Positions 58,466-64,000 of a stretch of DNA of 64,000 nucleotides are shown in pieces. The DNA comes from Adiantum capillus-veneris. Taxonomy: Eukaryota; Streptophyta; Polypodiopsida; Polypodiales; Pteridaceae. Location of the stretch: the NCBI GenBank assembly GCA_014529385.2, contig CM043962.1, positions 92,161,180 to 92,225,179 on the forward strand, written 5' to 3'. The notes beneath the pieces are model-generated. The model made no database searches. It worked only from the letters and a program-made list of their open reading frames with translations, and was not told the origin of the DNA. Made by a program: the position numbers and the translations under genes. The number at the start of each line of letters is the position of its first letter. The stretch's first letter is position 1.

Positions 58466-58735
58466 TCAAGGTAAAGATTCACATTCCGAGGAATATCTGC
58501 TAGGTCTTCCTCCTCCATTCGCTTGCATCCATTCCGAAGTAGGTTTTGAATTTAACCAAGAATTGTCAGTTCGCTTTACCTTCTTTCTTTCTTTCTGTGC
58601 CAATTTTTGTTTTGGAACGAGTATCTGCTCGTTTTCGTCCAATTCAGATTGCATATCTAGCTTCCCATCATCGGGCACATCACCTTCAAAAGGCTTTAAG
58701 AGACTCACATGAAAAACATTGTGAATCCGGCAAGT
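58466..58735 (-). pseudogene. Element A chromodomain remnant
   Basis: MSLLKPFEGDVPDDG start as in the relic at 6682-6909, then VPKQKLAQKERK. The aromatic core is thrown out of frame, so the domain is not functional here. Bases 57854-58465 hold the 3' untranslated end of the element and no further gene. Confidence 0.75.
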
Positions 58736-58819
58736 ATTCTGGCAGCTTCAGTTTAAAGGAGATATCATTTATCTTTTCGGAAAAATCAGTTAAGGTCCAC
58801 ACTATCTCATGCTAAGCTT

Positions 58820-59278
58820 TCAAAGAAGCCGCTCCTTTCCCTTTTTTTCTTTCTCGGATGAGCCTTCCCATATTGTAAGAGCACCCAATCCTTCTCCTTC
58901 AATTTCAAATCGCGACAATGGCGATCTGCTGCCTTTTTGTCTTTCTTGAAATTTCTGCAAAGCCTTCCGGACCAAGTCCCTCGTGAACTGGTCGGCTTCA
59001 AGGAAAAATCTTATCTTTCCTGCTAAGGAAGGATGGAACCTTCGTAGCAAATTCAAGAATCTCAAATGGACGGTCCCCATCAAAGAGCTAATCGTCTTTC
59101 TGTAGGCATATTCCACCAAAGGTAAAAACCTTTCCCAAGTAGTCTTTTGATCCAACATGAGAACAATTGGCTCTCGTAGGCAATGACATTGGCCTTCTTG
59201 CATTAAGACCGCATCCAGACTACGACCACAAGTATCACAATATACTTCAAACGACTTCTGCAAGTCCGACAAAGTCAA
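58820..59278 (-). pseudogene. pol: Element A RNase H joined to integrase tail by a deletion
   Basis: One 152-codon frame starts as RNase H (FEVYCDTCGRSLDAVLMQEG) and changes abruptly near 59170 into integrase C-terminal sequence (LDQKTTWERFLPLVEYAYRKT, then DLVRKALQKFQERQK). The relic at 12270-13870 retains the intervening RNase H end, zinc domain and integrase core, so the join is a deletion of roughly 1.0 kb. The product would lack integrase catalytic residues. Confidence 0.85.
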
Positions 59279-60226
59279 AAACTGGTCCCGTAGTCAATCT
59301 CTCTTTCAAAGTCTGAAAAGCAGTTACCTTTGTGGGTCCCCACGAGAAAGGGACTCCTTTCTGTGTTAAGATATGCAAAGGGGAAGCAGCCTCTGCAAAC
59401 TTTCGAATGAACCGCCTATAGTACGAACACAATCCCAAGAAGCTTCTAACTTCATGGACATTCTTCAAATCGGGCCAATCACGGATAGTCTCTATCTTGG
59501 CCAGTTCCATCTGCACTCTTATTGCTGGCACAATGTGTCCCAAAAAGTGTATCTCTGGTAGGAAAAATTCACTTTTCTTCGCATTAATCATTAACTTGTG
59601 ATCTCGAAATATCTGAAAGACTTGAAGCAGATGATCTCTATGTTCTGTCTCATTCTTGGAGGAGAAAATGATATCGTCAAAGAAAGTGTCAACAAATAGT
59701 CTGTACTCTCGAAAAATCCTGTCCATCATGCGGTTAAATGTGGGAGGAGCATTGGTTAAGCCAAAAGGCATCACCAAAAACTCAAATAATCCAAAAGTCG
59801 TCCGAAAGGCTGTCTTGTAGACGTCTCCCGGTGCGATTCGGATCTGATGATATCCACTCTTCAAATCAATCCTGCTAAAACACGAGGATCCTTGCAATCT
59901 GTCGAGTATCTCATCGATTCTAGGAATCGGAAATCTCTTCTTGGTGGTGATTTTGTTGAGAGCATAATCGATATACATTCTCCCAGATCCGTCTTTTTTT
60001 CAAAATCAACAACACAGGAGAGCAATACGGTGAAGTACTAGGTTGGACAAGACCCTTTTCCAAGAGGTCTTTGGTTCATAATCTCTTCGTTCTGGGCTCG
60101 GCTCACACGGTAAGGTGGCCGGTTCGGTGGTGTGCTTCTTGGTATCAAATCAATAGTATGATGTTCAAGACAAGCGGGTGGTAAACCGTAACTCACCTTG
60201 CGGGCCCTCGGAAAAGCAAACGGCAT
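59247..60226 (-). pseudogene. pol: Element A reverse transcriptase
   Basis: The N-terminal part is 60038-60226 (HHTIDLIPRSTPPNRPPYRVS). A frame break near 60000 precedes a 243-codon frame (59247-59978) with RFPIPRIDEILDRLQG, FSRIDLKSGYHQIRI, FGLFEFLVMPFGLTNAPPTF, the active site FFDD where YVDD/YIDD is usual, LGHIVPAI and FLGLCSYYRRFI, leading into RNase H. Three of four active-site residues are as in the family; the Tyr to Phe change is unusual for LTR elements. Confidence 0.9.
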
Positions 60227-60496
60227 GAGTGTGAAGAAAATCTTGGCGTTCTTTTGTTCAGGTCAAAAACATATTCGACCTTTATCCATCGTTCAATTCT
60301 CTCCCAAATAGTGAGTAAAGAAACTAAAGTTCATCAAGTACAATCTCTGAGCCCCTGAGCCCTTCATTTGTCAAAGTCGCTTTCTCATCCGGTAGTCAGC
60401 CACGGCGTTGTTGTTGTGGTACCAAGAGATTTCAAGTAGAACGTCATAACCTTTGAAGGCAAATACGTAAAACTCCTCGTGTCCTAAACACCCCTG

Positions 60497-60700
60497 TCAT
60501 TGCAAACGAAGTTTACCAATGCTCGGTGTAATGGCAACATCCCGTCCGGGTGCCACTCGATCTACCTCCGCCTGTGGCCTCAGCTTATCGGACGTAATTC
60601 CAAATCGAGCCCAAATCCAAAAGAAGTTGGCCTTGGCTCCTTCAAAAGAGCTTCCTGTTCTTTCCTTTTGCCCAAAAAGCGGCAAAGTGTGTACTTTCAT
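60497..60700 (-). pseudogene. pol: Element A protease C-terminal fragment
   Basis: The minus-strand reading has FGITSDKLRPQAEVDRVAPG and AITPSIGKLRL, similar to the end of gypsy retropepsins (compare TPLIGKLRL in element F). The D-S/T-G active-site part is not readable in frame. Confidence 0.6.
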
Positions 60701-60789
60701 TCATTTGATTCGGTTCAGGCCCCATGCAATGTGGAACCAGTTCTGCTTTTTATCTGCCTTTTTTGCCACGTCTCTCAGCTGCTTTGGAA

Positions 60790-61781
60790 CTTCGTGGCCT
60801 TTCTTCATCCTGTTCATTCAGTGCCTTGTTAGGGCACTTCGCGGAGATATGCCCAATTTCCCCGCATTTAAAGCACTTTCCCTCCTTTATGTAGAGAGCC
60901 CTCTCTTGAGGAGTAAGCTTGGGTCGTGCATCCTTATCTTTCTGTTCTGGGTTGCTCTTTCTCTTTCTTCATTTTTCGAAGTCTGTTCGACTCTTTGTGT
61001 CATGATCTCATCTGTTTGGTAGGTTAGATTGCCAGAGTGAATGGCAAAACCCCGTTTCGCATGACTCATCAACTCCTAAATGGAAGTTGACTTCTGTTTT
61101 AAGCAGCGATCTCTGATCTCTGTAGGAAGACCCAAGGTAAACCGCTCAATCTGTTCCTTGAACGAGGTCTTCTTAAATGAAGAGGCGGGTAGAAAAGAGC
61201 TGCAGAATCTCTCGCAATAAGCGTCCACTGTATCTTTCTTGGTCATCCGAAGATAGTTCGAAGCAGTTCGTATATCACGTTCATACTCTCGAGTCCACCA
61301 AGAAGAAATAAAAAGCCTCTTGAATTTCAGCCATTTAACTGGAGCAGTCTTGCTTAATAGAAGCGTGGACAACCAAGTTCGAGCATTCTCCTTAAATTAA
61401 GAGGCAACTCTTCGAATCTTAGAGTGCTCTGAGTAACGCCCTCCCGCGAAATCGATGTCAAACTGTTGTACAAAAGACAAAGCCTTCGAAGCATCTCTAG
61501 AAAACGTGTCAAATTTAATTGACTGTCTACCTTCCTTAAACTCTCGGACTTTCTTGCTTTTATCTTCCAGAAAGTCATACTGGTTGGCTTTATAAAAATT
61601 CTTCTTCTTTGCATAAAAGTTGCTGTCATCAGAGTCTGAACTGTCTGTGGACAAGTCCTCTGTAGAACTGTCACTCACGGGGCGAGATTTAGACTTCTTT
61701 GCCTTTTTCTTGCCCTTTCTGAAGCTTTGCTTTTTGCCTTTTTGGTCTTCCTTCGCTCGAGTCATATGAGCTAGGAGAACT

Positions 61782-61812
<31 letters not shown>

Positions 61813-62104
61813 CTGGGTACTCCTTCAAATCGAACACGCTTCTTTAGTTTCTTTGCCTTTCCAAATGTTGACTGAGGACCCAAATAGTCAGTGCCTTTCT
61901 TCTGCTTTTTGCCGTGCTTTTTAGCTTTGTTCTGCGTGTCAAAAAGCTATGCATTTGCGCATCAACCACCTCTTCTAATTCTTTCTCTGTATACTTCTTG
62001 GGAGTAGGAGGTTTCTTGAGAGCGGGTTTTCGGGGTGGTTCTGTGGTCTTCTGCCACTGCATGTGCACCTCCTCCAAAGAGGTCTTGCTCATATATTTTG
62101 CCAT
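60790..62104 (-). pseudogene. gag: Element A gag with poly-Ser, SR-like region and zinc knuckle
   Basis: Several overlapping frames: MAKYMSKTSLEEVHMQWQK (61844-62104); a basic, Ser-rich block with a run of about ten Ser encoded by a (GAA)n tract at 61784-61811 and DSSTEDLSTDSSDSDDSN (61397-61883); the Gag core (RFLEMLRRLCLLY and WTREYERDI regions, 61076-61674); and a zinc knuckle CFKCGEIGHISAKC at about 60835-60883. At least three frameshifts separate them. The layout parallels element F gag. Confidence 0.82.
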
Positions 62105-62354
62105 TTTCGGGTACTTGGCAAAATTAAGCCTTTGTTGCTTCGCCGATCAATCGTTAGCGCTCCATCTCTCAACGCTCCGCCTGAGTAGGCCGAGGCGGGC
62201 CATACTCCTTGCCTGAATCTTCGTTGTGATCCCTTCCTGCATCTCTGGATGCAGAGGGAGTCGACTGACCTTTGCCTATAGCCATAGGTGCCGCAGAAAA
62301 AAAATTAGGGATCGGCTTTCTCGTAGAAGAGAAATGGGCGTGCTCTGATACCAC

Positions 62355-62976
62355 TGTAACAGACTTGGACACTCCAAGTCAAGAATCTACCGCGACAACA
62401 CAATTAACCACTTCAAAACAGTTCACAATTCATAATTGATTCGACACTGGCCCGACGGAGTTCCATGCCTAGAGATATTGGCCCCAAAGTCTGGCGCCCC
62501 TTTCGTATTTCTTTTTATAATAATTTGTGTTCAAAGTACAAGAGTGCAGGCAAGCACTCGCACTCAAACTCTGCGAAAGGACTCTCTCTGAGTTGTGAGT
62601 GGCCTACCCACTTATTTAAAGATTACAAGGGGTGCTAAAAGCAGAGCCCCAAAAGCTTCAAAACATGTCCCAAAAGCTGAAAATCAAAAGCTTAAGAAAT
62701 AAAGCAGTTTGAACTTTCATATGCTTCATAAAATAAAGCAATTCTTTTAAAAAGCTTTTCCCAACTTGTGTATGCTTTTTTTCAGCCAGAAATTGCGTAG
62801 CCAAAATCTGTCTCAGTTTTTCGTAAATCGCAGGGGTCCGTACAGGCTACCACGTAGGGCATCTTTTAGGGTTTCCTGTTGACACGTCAGCCCTTAGGGT
62901 TTCTTGCCAGCATACTGGTCTGCTACCCACTGGATGGGGTGTGTCTAGGGTTGTGCCACGTCACTGATTTGTGACA
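62355..62976 (-). repeat. Element A 5' LTR (622 bp)
   Basis: TGTAACAGACTTGGACAC to ACTGATTTGTGACA. AAAAC follows at 62977. The TATA/hairpin module is at 62479-62519 (minus). Confidence 0.94.
62479..62519 (-). promoter_or_regulatory. Shared LTR core module, element A 5' LTR
   Basis: Minus-strand TATAAAAAGAAATACGAAAG, then GGGCGCCAGACTTTGGGGCC. Upstream on the minus strand (about 62830-62960) are CCGTACAGG...CCACGT and TGACACGTCAG words. Confidence 0.65.
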
Positions 62977-63748
62977 AAAACTGTCTTGCGGCGGAAATCT
63001 GCTAACGCTAGGATTTATCTGCCGTGTTGTTGTGGAAATTGCTAACGCTAGGGCTGATCTGTTGCTTCCGCTAATGACGGTTCGGATCTGCAATGCAAAA
63101 ACGTTGGAGGTTTTGTTGCAAGTGAAAACGCTAGCTGATCTTGGTCCTTGGTTGAAAACGCTAGGTTTACCGCCGGTGGGGGGTCTTGTTGAGAAGGTGC
63201 CTATTGAAGTGAAGCTCCTGCTGCTTCTTCTGCCAGAAAGTGCTAGCGCTATGTTCTTTATATACTTGCTTGTCAAATTTGCCCTACCTATTTTCCAACA
63301 AAAGTCACTTAAAAATAATAAGTGAAAAATATCAAAAAAAGGGAAAATAGGTCTATGCACTGTAAAAATGCTCCTGACGGGTTCTAATGGAAATCTGATG
63401 ATCATGCCGTGTGCAACCAGAGGATATGCATCTACTCTAAGTGTCTGACCATGCACGGTTTGCGAACAGACTCACAAAAGTGCGAGAATACTTCCTAATC
63501 TAACTGAACTGAACCCATGTCATGAAGTAGCTTAAGCACACATAGGGTTAGATGTGTCACGTGACAGTGTGTGTGGTTCCTCTTTTAAATTCCTTTATGT
63601 CACTTGGGCCCCATTGGACGGGGTCCCCATAAGTTGGTAGGACTTCTTCTTCTGCTGTTGCTTACTCTTCTTAGGGTTTAGGCCTTTCGGCCGTGATCTG
63701 CAAGTTGGCTCCATTCTCTAGGGCTTGACACGTCAGCAGTTTGTGACA

Positions 63749-64000
63749 CGTTGCATGAATGTCCCATAGTATGCGCAACACTCACACCCCTAGTAACTTT
63801 GTCTCTTTGCCTCTTTGGTCATGTATGTGATCGGGAGTGTGCGCCTTGTTCAATCATTGGTCTCAATGAATTACATCGCCCTTTGCAATACAAAGAGTTT
63901 GTGCATAATAGCTCAGTTATTACAAAGGCCCTTGCCTTGTAATTTCGATTTTTGGGAAGCAATTCATTAGGGTTATTGTGGATGGAGGCTCTGATATCAA
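63749..64000. other. Right flank of element D, ending at a PBS-like site
   Basis: 63754-63840 continues the 281-bp repeat seen at 51150-51710. GCTCTGATATCA at 63988-63999 is one mismatch from the complement of the tRNA-iMet PBS, so a further minus-strand LTR may start just after the window. Confidence 0.5.

Larger units (their letters stand above)
55435..62976 (-). mobile_element. Element A: full-length Ty3/gypsy chromovirus, defective
   Basis: Minus strand, TSD AAAAC at 55430-55434 and 62977-62981. The right (5') LTR is 62355-62976 (622 bp; TGTAACAGAC...TTTGTGACA). The left (3') LTR runs from 55435 to 57853 with two nested solo LTRs. The PBS complement GCTCTGATACCA is at 62342-62353; a polypurine tract (minus, AAGAGGGGGG) is at about 57855-57865. 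Gag, protease, RT, RNase H and chromodomain are present, but an internal deletion fused RNase H to the integrase tail. The gypsy relic at 6285-13932 is a close relative. Confidence 0.95.
54521..63566 (-). mobile_element. Solo LTR of family B, interrupted by element A
   Basis: Pieces 54521-55434 and 62977-63566, minus orientation, starting TGTAAGGTGCAACGG and ending GATGTGTCACGTGACA on the plus strand. The flanks GCGTG (54516-54520) and GTGTG (63567-63571) are a TSD with one mismatch. A 252-bp internal segment is tandemly duplicated (CTTCAGTTCCCTTAG at 54614 and 54866), which explains the extra length over the 1.2-kb reference LTR. It lies within the 5' LTR of element D. Confidence 0.9.
51711..63748 (-). 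mobile_element. Element D: deleted gypsy element holding a four-level nest
   Basis: Minus strand, TSD CGTTG at 51706-51710 and 63749-63753. The left (3') LTR is 51711-52211, truncated. The right (5') LTR is 54032-54520 plus 63567-63748, split by a solo B LTR that itself contains element A. The PBS complement GCTCTGATACCA is at 54019-54030. Internally only gag and protease remain: the sequence passes straight from protease into the interior of the 3' LTR, so one deletion removed the rest of pol, the polypurine tract and the start of the LTR. The solo LTR at 14023-14732 belongs to the same family. Confidence 0.93.
54032..63748 (-). repeat. Element D 5' LTR, split by the nested solo B LTR
   Basis: LTR pieces 54032-54520 and 63567-63748 together match the 710-bp solo LTR at 14023-14732 end to end: TGTCACAAG start, GCAGTTTGTGACA end. 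The right piece carries TTGGGCCCCATTGGACGGGG as in 14190-14225 reversed. Confidence 0.92.

Noticed and set aside
1-64000. tRNA genes suggested by repeated TGGTATCAGAGC
   Set aside because: All occurrences lie next to LTR ends and are primer-binding sites; no cloverleaf surrounds them.
1-64000. CRISPR arrays or bacterial operons
   Set aside because: Direct repeats are microsatellites, LTRs or long tandem duplications; gene content is plant nuclear.

Overview
The window looks like a gene-poor, repeat-dominated stretch of a plant nuclear genome. The evidence is Ty1/copia and Ty3/gypsy LTR elements with plant-type tRNA-iMet primer sites, gypsy chromodomains, a plant-like TOM40 first exon, a PPR-protein pseudogene and many CT/GA microsatellites. 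A large-genome, possibly non-seed plant such as a fern or lycophyte is plausible, but this is inference. I see no bacterial genes, CRISPR array, tRNA gene or rRNA gene.

Layout. 1-271: end of a minus-strand copia-like element. 599-6181: complete but dead plus-strand copia element (copia-1; 228-bp LTRs, TSD AAGAG) whose integrase is split by a 396-bp retroposed insert. About 6285-13932: minus-strand gypsy chromovirus relic split by a second dead copia element (copia-2, 6930-12252, TSD AATCC). 13936-15990: PPR pseudogene carrying a 710-bp solo LTR. 17203-25708: three-level nest, E (non-autonomous, minus) containing B (non-autonomous, plus, 17432-23473) containing C (1682 bp, 18446-20127); a 140-bp MITE sits in E's right LTR. 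29944-33671: deleted copia element (copia-4) keeping gag-protease. About 34922-35830: three tandem eIF4A-like exon fragments.

36871-44132: gypsy chromovirus F, followed by a LINE fragment (44133-45965), a gypsy RNase H fragment and an LTR-like end near 46.7-47.0 kb. 49477-49663: the one convincing host coding exon, the first exon of a TOM40-like mitochondrial import channel. 51711-63748: a four-level nest. Element D (TSD CGTTG) holds a solo B LTR in its 5' LTR; that holds full-length chromovirus A (TSD AAAAC); A's 3' LTR holds another solo B LTR and an inverted A-type solo LTR (TSD CCACG).

Every element is defective through stops, frameshifts or deletions. Autonomous families (copia, F, A) could have supplied enzymes to the non-autonomous ones (B, C, E, D and copia-4 derivatives). 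LTRs of A, C and D share a TATA-to-hairpin core module, and A and D share upstream ACGTGGC-type modules, suggesting common transcriptional control.
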